Part shown: positions 54,693-64,000 of the stretch, piece by piece
Layout of the letters: each line of letters starts with the position of its first letter
Numbering within the stretch: position 1 is the first letter of the stretch
Assembly (NCBI GenBank): GCA_025506515.1
Contig: CM046451.1
Span: forward strand, 65,055,635-65,119,634
Reading direction: 5' to 3'
Length of the DNA stretch: 64,000 bases
From: Flaveria trinervia
Lineage: Eukaryota; Streptophyta; Magnoliopsida; Asterales; Asteraceae
The notes under the pieces: generated by a model
Database searches by the model: none
What the model was told of the DNA's origin: nothing
The model's input: the letters and a program-made list of their open reading frames with translations, nothing else
Translations under genes and position numbers: made by a program

Positions 54693-56520
54693 GTTCATCC
54701 ACACATGTCTAATAACCTATGGTACGTAGACAATGGATGCTCCCGACACATGACTGAAGATCGTTCCTTCCTTCATGACTTCAAGCATATACAAGGAACC
54801 ATTATGGCATTTGGTGTAGATTCAGATCTTTGAAGAATGGTTGTCTTAAAGACACCGAGGAAGAATAATAAATATGTCTTAAACTTGTGTTCTACATCAC
54901 CTAAAGAAGAAACATGTCTTTTGTCTAAAGCATCGTTTGACGAGTCACAGCTTTGGCATTGACGTTTGGGGCTCACAAACTTTAAAAATATGAATAAGTT
55001 GGTCAAAGGAAACCATGTCATTGGTCCTCCTCAAAAAGAATTTAATTTTATTGATCAATGTTCAGCGTGCATCAAAGGAAAACAACACAAATCGTCTCAC
55101 AAAACCAAGCTTATGAACACTAACAATACTCCATTGAAGCTACTTCACATGGATCTATTTAGACCAACTCATGTAATGAGTATGGGAAAGAAACAGTATT
55201 GTACCAACTCATGTAATGAGTATGGGAAAGAAACAGTATTGTTTAGTGATCATTGATGACTTTTCACGATTCACATGGGTGTTCTCCTACTTCATAAAAA
55301 TGAGGCAACCCAAATCATACAAGAATTTATCACTAAAATTGAAAATCAACTTGATCTTAAGGTCAAAATAATAAGAAGTGATAAGGGTACTAAGTTCAAA
55401 AATGAAAGTATGAGTTCCTTTTGTACAACCAAAGGCATTTCTCATCAATTCAGTGTAGCTAGAACTCCTCAACAAAATGGGGTAGCTGAAAGGCGAAATA
55501 GAACACTGATTGAAGCAGCAAGAATGATGCTAGCAAATGCTAAACTGCTAATCACCTTCTAGGCAGAAGCAGTTAACACATTGTGCTTTGTACAAAATCA
55601 AACTCTGATTGTTAAAGAAAGTAACATGACACCTTATGAACTGCTCTTTTATAGAAAACCATTTATTGGATTCCTCAAATCATTTGGTAGTCCTATCTCA
55701 ATATTAAACACCCGAGACTATTTGGGGAAATTTTCATCCAAGTCTGATGAAGGATTCTTTGTAGGTTATTGTTGTGTTTCAAAAGCTTATAGAGTGTTAA
55801 ATCCTAGATTGAACATTAATGATGAATCAACAAATATTCAATTCAAGGAACATTGGTTTCCCAAATCTACAAATGGTCCCGACTGGTTGTTTTATATTGA
55901 CACATTTACAAAGTCATTTGATCAATTTCACTTGTTTGATGCAGGAAATCTACATTCAAATGATACTTCGTTAGCTATAGAAAGAAGACATGATTTTCCC
56001 TTGATTCCTCCTACATTTGATGAACACACGAATAAAGATGTTCCTCTTCAAGCTGATCCCATCAGACAACCGTCACGAAACCTTACTGTTTGTACTGAAG
56101 GAGGTCCAAGCCAGGTACCTTCCCACTCAGATGATCTGTCAACTGAAGTGAGGAATCAAAAACAGGTCTCTCCTCCAGTTGAAACACAAAGGACATCAAA
56201 TGACGTAAGCAATCACAGTGCTGCTACAGTTGAAGCAGGAACTAAAACAGGGTATGACAATCTTCATAATTCAACAACAGTACTAGATGAGCATCCCTCT
56301 GACCATAATAAACTGAATGTCTCCAATCTTGATGTAACCATTGTTGGTGACTCAATCCCAACCATCAGAATACACAAGAATCATCCAGTTGAAACTATTA
56401 TTGGTGAACTTAATGAGAGGGTGACTAAAAGCAAGTCAAGTATTGCAAACATCTATTTGTTCTCATGCTTTCTATGTCAAACAGTACCCAAAAACATCAA
56501 AGAGGCACTTCAAGACAATA
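54693..56520 (+). pseudogene. R9 protease, integrase and hinge
   Basis: Protease: WYVDNGCSRHMTEDRSF, with Asn in place of Ser in DSG. Pre-integrase: LTNFKNMNKLVKGNHVI and CSACIKGKQHKSSH. A 40-bp tandem duplication (55163-55242) then breaks the frame before IDDFSRFTWV. Core: IIRSDKGTKFKN (N to K at SDNG), TPQQNGVAERRNRTLIEAAR; TAG at 55561. From 55581 a long open stretch covers MTPYELLFYRKPFIGFLKSFG, SDEGFFVGY, GPDWLFYID and the hinge. Confidence 0.9.
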
Positions 56521-58007
56521 GCAGGATTGAAGCAATGCAGGAAGAATTGCTCCGATTCAAGAAGCAAGAAGGATGGAAACTGGTAGATCTTCCCGAAGGA
56601 CAATACCCTATCGGTACCAGATAGCTATACAGGAACAAGACTGATGATAGAGGGATCGTCATCAGAAATAAAGCAAGATTAGTGGCACAGGGATACACTC
56701 AAGAAGAAGGAATTGACTATGATGAAGTGTTTGCACCTGTTGCTAGACTAGAAGCAATCAGAATCTTTCTAGCATATTCTACATAAATGAAATTTATTGT
56801 CTATCAAATGGATGTAAAGTGTACCTTTCTGTATGGAAAGATTGCTGAGGAGGTTTATGTGAGTCAACCACCCGACTTTGAAGATCCAGATTTCCCTCAC
56901 AGAGTTTACAAGCTTGACAAAGCTTTGTATGGTCTTCATCAAGCCCTAAGAAGGTGGTATGAGACTCTATCATCTTTTCTTCTTGAACATGGATATGAAA
57001 GAGGAAAGATTAATCAAACTCTCTTCAGAAGAACAAGAGGAAAAGATATGTTGTTAGTCCAGATCAATGTGGATGACATTATATTTGGCTCGACAAATAA
57101 GCAACTCTGCAATGAATTTGAAGACCTTATGCACTTAAGGTTCCAAATGAGTGCTATGGGGGAACTCACCTTCTTTCAAGGGGTGCAAGTTCAACAGACA
57201 GCAGATGGAATCTTCATCAATCAATCAAAATATGTAGAAAACATGTTGAAGAAATTTCACTTTGGTGATTGTCAGTCCATCAGAACTCCTGTGGATACTA
57301 AACTAAAGATTGGACCTGATCCTGAAGGCAAACTAGTTAATGAAACTCAGTATCGATCAATGATTGGTTCGCTTATGTATCTAACAGCCAGTAGGCTTGA
57401 CATAATGTTGGTGTTTGTGTGTGTGCTAGATATCAAGTTGATCGAAAAGAAACACATATGAATGCAGTCAAGAGGGTATTTAGATATCTGAAGGGCAAAC
57501 CAGCTCTTGGGTTATGGTATCCAAAGGAAGGAGAATTTAATCTCTTTGCCTACACAGACAGTGATTGTGGAGGATGCAACTTCAATAGAAAATCCACCTC
57601 TGGCGGTGGTCAATTTCTTGGTCCCAACTGGTATCTTGGCAATGCAAGAAGGAGACAAATGTATCTGTGTGCACTGCAGAAGCTGAAAATATTGTTGCAT
57701 CAGCATGTTGCTCTCAAGTACTCTGGATTCAAAACCAGTTACTTGATTATGGTTTTAACTTCTTGCACACGCCAATTTTTATTGACAACACAACAGCTAT
57801 TTTTATAACTAATAATCCAGTTCAGCACTCAAAAACAAAACATATTGAGTTAGATATCACTTTTTGAGAGACTGTCCTGAAAAAGGTTTAATCAAATTGA
57901 TTCAAGTACCAACTAAAAATCAATTAGTTGATTTGTATACTAAGGCATTCGAACCTAGTAGGTTTGAATTCCTGGTTTAGTCAATTGGCATGATTAACCT
58001 TGGGTAA
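56521..58007 (+). pseudogene. R9 reverse transcriptase and RNase H
   Basis: RT: EAMQEELLRFKKQEGWKLVD, NKARLVAQGYTQEEGIDYDEVF, YQMDVKCTFLYGKI, YKLDKALYGLHQ, and QINVDDIIFG at 57066-57077 for NVDD: Tyr of YVDD is Asn. SMIGSLMYLTASRLDIM, RNase H YTDSDCGGCNFNRKS, then frameshifts near 57650, FIDNTTAIFITNNPVQHSKTKHI, LVDLYTKAFEPSRFEFLV, TAG and final TAA at 58005-58007. Stops at 56622 and 56784 (TAG, TAA). Confidence 0.9.
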
Positions 58008-58960
58008 AAACCATGAAAAATATCAAAATCAATTAAACACATTAGAAAACCACAAAAAGAAATCAAGCTTGATGAAGAAAAGAATTCTGTGGGAAATGGT
58101 ATAATTACAGTCGTTATATCATTCACTGCGCTTAATTTCAAAATGTGAAAGACTGAACTGACTTACCATATATGTTGGTAGGCTCAACTTGGAAGAAAAG
58201 ATACATGCAGTGATGAATTAAAGACTTGTTCAATTGTGAAACAGTCATCACAAACTACAGGTATGTATTGGTTTATTTAAATGCATGTGTGTGTAGTAAC
58301 CTAAACACACTAGGTAATGATACTTTATGAATCTCTTTCACCATATCATGTTCTATCTTTGTTTTGCTAAGCAAAGACCTGATGAAACTTGCACATAGTG
58401 CAGATGTTATGATCCAAAAGATTCCCAATGTGGAACACATCCAAAATTGGATGAATCAACAAAAGTAATACATTTCAAGTGAATGAACAAAAGAATCCTA
58501 TCATGGATCACCTTCCAAGGTGAAGTGAAAAGAATCCCAATGTGGATCATCATGAAAAAGGATCAAAGTAAAAGAATCCTAATGAGGATCAGTGAAAATG
58601 AGATTTCAAAACTGAAGTGACCTGGTAAGAAAAGCTGTGAAAAAGTTCTAAGATACATTATACAAGGATGGTTGATCATTCCATGCTTATGTGTGAGGTA
58701 CACATTGAATAATTAAATCAACCAAAACATGATAAAAATCATTTGAATCAAAATATCAATCTGGTATGAGTTTAAGAGGACAAACATACCTTCAATCTTC
58801 AAGTTCATAAACATGTCCATTTAATCATAAAGGACGCACATGTGTAATGCATGATTGATATGATCCCAACAAAAGATATTCTTATCTTCATTATTTAAAA
58901 TCAAAATAATATTCAAAAGTTTTTAAATCTTTAAAGTTTCTATCCACATGTGGATACAAA
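58008..58960 (+). other. R9 non-coding spacer, first part
   Basis: No gene. 58411-58592 has four degenerate direct repeats around AAAAGAATCCCAATGTGGAT. Near 58760 is GGTATGAGTTTAAGAGGAC, resembling GTGTATGGATTTAAGTGGAC of the family I spacer, a possible trace of common origin. Otherwise AT-rich. Confidence 0.6.
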
Positions 58961-58975
58961 CTTTAGGGGGAGTAA
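58961..58975 (+). other. R9 internal polypurine tract
   Basis: CTTTAGGGGGAGTAA, a better tract than the terminal one (AAGGGGAGTA at 61354). It lies about 950 bases after the pol stop. Confidence 0.65.
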
Positions 58976-59275
58976 TTTAAAATTTTTGAGTATGTCTGTA
59001 CAAATTTTCTTTTCTTGCTTAACGTATTTTCTTAATATATTCAAAACAAAACAAAAAGAAAATAATGGTTTTCTTGCAAAAGTTATACCATAGTATCTCA
59101 GTCTATGCAGACTCTTGGAAGCATTAAAAGTCCAAGATCAGTCAAAACTGGGAAACTTGTATCACTTATCACATACAAGTCAATCCAGGAAAGAATTGAC
59201 AATCTCAACAGTTAACAACTTCATAAGAAAAGTCACTCAAAGACTTTTCTTCATAACATGAAACATCAAGTCAGA

Positions 59276-59890
59276 CACATTAACTTTTGATTAAGTTCAA
59301 AGTTAATGCAGGTAAGTGCATTGGTTAATGTGGGTGAAGGTAACCCATGAATTTAACCAATACAAGTATCTTTTTATTCCAAAGAGAAACTAGTGTGGAC
59401 AAAGATTGTACTATACTGCATTAGTGTGTTAAGTAAATGTGAATTTTACTCTACCGTATTTGCTACAGTAGACAAATGTTGATGAACATCTCTCTCTTGC
59501 ATTTTCTACAGTGCAATACTGACCAAGTGTTGTCAATTGCATTTGGTGCAGTCGCACAAATGTTGATTCACTTTGTTCTATAGCATTTGCCACAGTGTAC
59601 AAAATGCGGATAGAATGAAACAAGTAACAACACTACCACATTTGCTATAGTGTGCTAATGCTGATGAACAAAATCACAAGTTATTCTTCCGCATTTACTA
59701 CAGTACACAAATGTAGATAGTCAATGTTTTCAAATTTTAACTTCTGCATTTACAACAGTACACAAGTGCAGATAGTCAATATTTTCAATTTTCGACTTCT
59801 GCATTTGCAACAGTACACAAATGTGGGTCACCTAAAGGTTGAAAATTTAGACTTCCGCATTTGCTACAGTGGTGACTGCATTTGCTCTAA
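59276..59890 (+). repeat. Dyad repeat array before the R9 accessory ORF
   Basis: Eight to ten units of about 55 bases built as GCATTTG-CTACAGTACA-CAAATGC with TTCCGCA/TGCGGAT extensions, for example at 59580, 59695, 59750, 59805 and 59855. The arms match those of the LTR dyad TCCGCATT / AATGCGGA, but the centre CTACAGTACA is specific. Followed by a TATA-like box, as in family I. Confidence 0.8.
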
Positions 59891-59923
59891 AACTTGTAAA
59901 ATCTTGTGAAAGCCATTATTTGA

Positions 59924-59934
59924 CTATTTAAAGG
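59924..59934 (+). promoter_or_regulatory. TATA-like box of the candidate internal promoter in R9
   Basis: CTATTTAAAGG after the dyad array and before a purine/pyrimidine-mixed leader. Matches GTATTTAAAGG of R8. Confidence 0.5.
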
Positions 59935-60111
59935 ATTTTAAACGGGTCATTTAATACTTTCCAAATTTGAGAGACTTTATAGTGAGACAAGCGCAAATAC
60001 ACAGTACACCATCTTCGATCATCTTCTTCATAAACAACCACAAAGTCTTGGGTGATTCTACTCAATCTATTCTTGTTATCGATTTGGAAACTACAGTTAC
60101 AACAATACAAG

Positions 60112-60506
60112 GTAAAATTTCCAAAATTTCATCAAGACCTATCTTTCAAATTGTTAAACCTAAATCAAACAATGAACCAAATGATAATGAAGAACACTAA
60201 AATCTGACTTATTGATGTGATATAATCTACATTTTCGACTTCAATAAATATACAAACTAATAGGAATTCAATACGTCATGAAAACCTTTAGAGTCATGTT
60301 TACTGTGAGAACAGAGCACAATGAAAAATGAAAATGTGTAACAAATCAATGTAACATCATCTAATGAATGGTTCAAACATAGAAACTATGATTGTTGAAC
60401 AAAAAACTCACAATTTGTTGTGACAACAATGATACAGTAATGTTAAAAGTTCATCTTTGACCATTAGCAGTCAAACTGATAAATGACACACATGTCTCTT
60501 GTGCAG
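60112..60506 (+). other. Candidate 5' UTR intron of the R9 accessory ORF
   Basis: Donor AATACAAG/GTAAAATT at 60111/60112, acceptor CATGTCTCTTGTGCAG ending 60506, ATG at 60512. 395 bases, AT-rich. The donor context repeats TATACAA/GTAAAA of R5. Confidence 0.6.
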
Positions 60507-60511
60507 ATTAC

Positions 60512-61329
60512 ATGGCAAATCTTTCATGGAGCAAGCTCCATAATGTCAGCGGTTATTTATACACTCATGTGCCACAATCTAAGGGACTATGAGATATTAT
60601 TAGCTTCATCTCTATAACAAGGGTAGCTTATGCCATCACAGTTAGACCCACTATCTATGAGAACCTCATAAGGTCTTTCTGGAACTCAGCTGAAGTAATT
60701 GAAGAAAATGGTGTTAGAACCTTGACTGTATTGAACACACTCTGAGTATCACTGAAGATTCAGTTAGAAGATGCTTACATTTTGGTGATGATGCCAATGC
60801 ACCAATAGAGCTGGATGATGATGAAATAACCACATTCTTTGCTAAGATTGGTTATGAAGGAGGATATGAAGTTAAACAAATTGTTAAAGGATTAGTTGAT
60901 CTACCTTGGAGATTCCTAATTCACATGTTTCAGCACTGCCTATCCAAGAGAAAGACAGGATGGAATCATATTCCAGTCACCATATCCTCAGCAATCTGTG
61001 CTCTCTGCTTAAACATGCCATTCAACATGTCTGCCTATGTCTTCAATGGCATGATTTCCAACATTCAAGAGGGGAGCTTACTAATTCATAGAGATGGTCT
61101 TTCTACAATTTCCATTTGGGAGCCTATTTCACTAAAGAAGTTACCAATGGAAGCCATCTACAACATGAGCAAAATGAAGATACATGTGCAATGTAGAGAC
61201 AGGATGTCACAAGCAATAGATTTTGTGAAAATGATCAAAGCTATCCTGGATTCAACTAAAGCTGCATTCTTATTACCTCCAGAAGACCCAGTAGAATCCT
61301 CACACCATCAATTACCTCCCAAACATTGA
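60512..61329 (+). pseudogene. R9 accessory ORF ('envelope-like' region)
   Basis: MANLSWSKLHNVSGYLYTHV, then TGA in place of Arg at about 60590; AITVRPTIYENLIRSFWNSA; a frameshift near 60735; SVRRCLHFGDDANAPIELDD; PWRFLIHMFQHCLSKRKTGW; ISSAICALCLNMPFNMSAYV; a C-terminal PMEAIYNMSKMKIHVQ and ends LPPKH, TGA at 61327-61329, 25 bases before the polypurine tract. About 270 codons, near intact. It resembles a protein that I know from many asterid Sirevirus-like elements (pattern PTIY..C..QFW, SVRRDL, WKFLIHT..QCLS). The WRFLIH..FNMS core is related to family I ORF1. No transmembrane segment is clear. Function unknown. Confidence 0.8.
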
Positions 61330-61353
61330 AGAAAACTAGGCTGTATAATCCTT

Positions 61354-61364
61354 AAGGGGAGTAT
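61354..61364 (+). other. R9 polypurine tract
   Basis: AAGGGGAGTAT directly before the 3' LTR. Confidence 0.85.
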
Positions 61365-62076
61365 TGTTGCACCCTAAAAGGATCATACATGCCAACTCAA
61401 TGGGTGATTTGATGATTGCTTTGCTGGAATCCCTTTAAGTCCAAGAAGAAATATGGATGATGATTCTACTAAGAAAAAGAACAAAGGTTGTCTTCCGCAT
61501 TTGTCAATACGGAAGACATAAAGCAAATACGGACAAGTATTTGTTCTTCCGTATTGACAAATGTGGAAGACAAAAAGGTAATGCGGACAAGACTTTGCTC
61601 ATCCGCATTTGCCAAATGCGGTTGACCGAACAAATGCGCATATGTATTTGTTTATCCGCATTAACCAATGCGGATGACCAACATACAAATGCGGATGATC
61701 AAGTGAAGAAATGCTAATCAAGTTAACTCATCCGCATTTGTCAATGCGGATGAACAAGCAAAGATGTGGATCAAGACTTAGACTAGTTCTGACGTAATAG
61801 GTCAGGGATAGTTTTGTCATTTTGTAACAGGCATCTTGTCTGCCTATAAATAGAATAGGTAACCTCGTACCTGAGGTGACGTCAGATAGACATAGAGAAT
61901 TTTTGTTGTAATTATTCTCCGTAATTCATCAACTTTCATATATACAATACAAAAGCATTTATAAGTAATTTTCTTGCATTGAATGTTCTTTGATAATTTG
62001 TTTCCGCCTTTTAATCACTGACTTGATTACCGTATTCGATTCACAGTAAGAATCTCAATCTTACTCAACCCAGTCA
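61365..62076 (+). repeat. R9 3' LTR
   Basis: 712 bases, TGTTGCACCCTAAAAGG to CTCAACCCAGTCA. Dyad array 61490-61770, better preserved than in the 5' copy; TATA CCTATAAATAG at 61842-61853. TATGG follows. Confidence 0.95.
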
Positions 62077-63719
62077 TATGGAGGAGCTATCTCAGTAAAT
62101 CCTAGTTCCTGCTTAATCTGGTAACAAACTTTTGCATGCAAGGATAAGGATATTATGTTCAAAAACATATTTTCCTGCCCTGGCATTGTTGATCACAACC
62201 TCAGCTTGGCATTCAATTAGCTTAGTGATGAGATCTTTGATTTGAGTCCTTTAGTTAGTTTCTTCATTCTTAAGAGTTGAAATGGTTTTCTCTAGATCTT
62301 ATATCTTATGTTTATAATAATTTTTATGATGTATAAGGCGTCAAGGTCAGATCTCGTCTCGAAGTTATAGGAACTATATCTGTTAACTTTTGCAATACAT
62401 TTAGGAGTACAAAGATGTTCCAATACCTTGGTTTCTTCATGATCAACAATCAGTGCTGGGTTTGGAGATGCATATTCAACGTGGAAACTATAATCAACGC
62501 CTCGTTATTCTACAACAAATGCAGCTTGTTGTCCGGGCTTCTTAATGTGCTGACCTTCATCAGTGCAATTTTGGTTTGGGTTTTGCTTGGCCACCATTTG
62601 TTCTTGGTGCCTTCCACTGCCTAGAAAAATGCCTTATTTGGTTACAATTGTAACACTTCACCTTGCTTTTGTCGAACCCAAACTTTCCACTAGTAACATT
62701 GCTGGGAAACTTTGTCCTTGTCCTCTTGTAGAACTTCTTAGCTCTATGAGTAAGAAGAGCCATATGTTGGACTATCTTGATGTACTCTAGATTATCTGGA
62801 TGTATGCACTCTAGGTTTTCAGTGGTGAAAAGAAAGCTACCACTACTTTTGTTACTAGACACCAAGGCTTTAGAAAAGCATGTCTATTGGAATGGGCTTC
62901 CTTGGATGCATCTCTCCCTTGGTGTCTCCGGGAAGGGGATTAAAGGACCCTTTTGTGAGTTTTTAGCGTAGCAAATGAGATAATGCTGTGGTTCTCTACA
63001 ATCCCTTTCAACCACATGAAGGGCTGAAGTTTGCTAATTGTCGGAGTTTCTAGATGGATTATACATTTTCATCTCCATCTTGTATCCACTAAGGATACCA
63101 TACAACTCAGTGAGAGTAAGGGTCTTGCGGTTTCTAGTCCTCTTAATGACCACACAATAGTGTGTTCATTGTCTAGGAAGAGAGGATATGAACTTCCTCA
63201 CAATATCCCTATTCTCAATAGTTACTCCAACATCCAATAGAGTATCCATAATCTCAACATACCAAAAGTATTGTTGAGTCATGGTTTCCCCTTTCTAAAA
63301 GGTGAAGTTCTCAAACTACTGCTTGAAAAGGTCTTTCTTATTCTCTTTAGCTTCATTAGACACCTCATACATGAGCTTTAGTGCATCCTAAGTTGCTTAG
63401 CAGTTATGCACTTGTTGAAGCCTCTATAGATAGTGTTTGGAAGAACAGTTTCCAGGGTGGTCATGGCTTTCTGATCTACACCAATCTTTTCTAGTCCTCT
63501 TTTGAGTAGTCAGCCACTTCCTTTGGTATCATGCCACCACTAGCAATGAAGAGGTGCATGATAGATAAATTCTGCGACAACAGATCCCCATATTCTACTA
63601 TCTTGAGGCTTGATGAAGCCTTCCATTCTTTGGAACCAAGTATCAAAGTCATTAGGGGTGATCAATGGAGACTTTTTCATACTATCGGTTTCGATATCAA
63701 CCATTGTGAGAGCTGCCAT
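62077..63719 (-). pseudogene. R7 gag, N-terminal and central part
   Basis: ATG at 63719 (MAALTMVDIETDSMKK; a second in-frame ATG at 63704). UBN2-type start FDTWFQRMEGFIKPQDSRIW, then TAG and frame changes. The knuckle near 62640-62680 reads CYNCNQIRHFSRQW: final Cys is Trp. AKKFYKRTRTKFPSN before it matches the KKFVKKTGQN box of family I. Further left: LCTPKCIAKVNRYSSYN (coiled-coil start) and GFTEIAPP at the R9 site. Continues at 50680. Confidence 0.82.
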
Positions 63720-63790
63720 TTGAATTGTTAAGCGATTTGTGAAACTAAAGAAATTTAAGATGGTGAGATCTTACAGTCAAGAGCCTAAAA

Positions 63791-63803
63791 TGAGCTGATA
63801 CCA
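63791..63803 (-). other. R7 primer-binding site
   Basis: Minus strand TGGTATCAGCTCA, matching TGGTATCAGAGC in ten of twelve bases, then TTTTAGGCTCTTG. Confidence 0.75.
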
Positions 63804-63805
63804 AT

Positions 63806-64000
63806 TGAAGGATGGTTTGAGGGTGATCAATATAATCAATTTCACAATGATGAGAGAGTTAGAACACTTAATAGATCAAATTGAGAATCAGGTTTAAGTT
63901 AAAGACACTAAGAACACAAGTAAGTATCAGATAGAACAAAGTTAAAGATAAGTATGGTTTTCAAGAAAGTTGCATTACAAGTTTTATAAATCATAAATTA
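63806..64000 (-). repeat. R7 5' LTR, 3' end (cut by the window)
   Basis: Minus strand ends ACCATCCTTCA, two bases before the primer site. AT-rich, no palindromes in the visible 195 bases. The remainder lies to the right. Confidence 0.7.

Larger units (their letters stand above)
50681..62076 (+). mobile_element. R9: full-length family II Sirevirus-like Copia element (11,396 bp)
   Basis: LTRs 50681-51391 and 61365-62076, primer site, gag, pol, internal polypurine tract, repeat array with TATA box, candidate intron, accessory ORF, polypurine tract, and perfect TATGG duplications. By eye the LTRs differ at some 35 to 45 of 711 positions. Pol has NVDD for YVDD and DNG for DSG, so it is inactive. 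Confidence 0.95.

Noticed and set aside
50681..62076. A host plant gene between the elements
   Set aside because: All stretches outside clear coding belong to LTRs, spacers or arrays of a named element; boundaries meet with no unexplained DNA longer than a few bases.

Overview
The window is plant nuclear DNA made almost entirely of nested LTR retrotransposons. I found no host gene, tRNA, rRNA or bacterial feature. All recognisable proteins are Ty1/Copia type in the order Gag, protease, integrase, RT, RNase H. They carry long Gag proteins with a coiled-coil and a second CCHC knuckle, a 3.4 to 5.8 kb segment after RNase H with extra ORFs, long LTRs full of palindromes, and an initiator-Met-tRNA primer site. 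These are Sirevirus traits. The Gag and extra-ORF sequences resemble those I know from asterid, especially Asteraceae, genomes, so I infer a eudicot; the species is not determinable.

I label nine elements R1 to R9. Family I is R1, R3, R5 and R8; family II is R2 and R9; family III is R7; R6 is a small non-autonomous element and R4 a solo LTR. R7 (minus) is the oldest frame: its 5' LTR and gag are at 62077-64000, gag end to integrase start at 48840-50680, and integrase end at 33202-34884. Into it went R9 (plus, 50681-62076, duplication TATGG), R8 (plus, 34885-48839, duplication CTTTT) and R2 (minus, 5' LTR at 32433-33201, body to 27809 and again at 663-1693). R2 was hit by R3 (minus, 1699-27808, duplication GTCTC) and by R1 (plus, ending at 662). 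R3 was hit by R5 (plus, 12303-27399) and carries solo LTR R4 (2090-2556). R5 was hit by R6 (minus, 12381-14849, duplication TTATC). One deletion near 12303 fused the gag genes of R3 and R5 head to head.

Every coding region carries stops or frameshifts, so none is likely to be autonomous. Comparing copies still shows conserved expression signals. (1) Family I has a perfect CAG/GTAAGT donor inside gag and a branch point plus AG acceptor just before protease. Both are in phase 0, so removing about 1.2 kb (coiled-coil, second knuckle and the gag stop) would give an in-frame Gag-Pol. An acceptor at the same place is seen in families II and III (AG changed to AA in R9). (2) Two family I elements and one family II element have a cassette before the accessory ORF: palindromic repeat array, TATA box, short leader, donor after a TACA(A/G) motif, a 395-542 bp intron, then an acceptor 3 to 5 bases before the ATG. 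This looks like an internal promoter built from the same repeat class as the LTR promoter. (3) A second polypurine tract follows pol in four elements.

Stretches without genes are described below: LTRs, palindrome arrays, a conserved non-coding block between pol and the accessory ORF, and the non-coding interior of R6.
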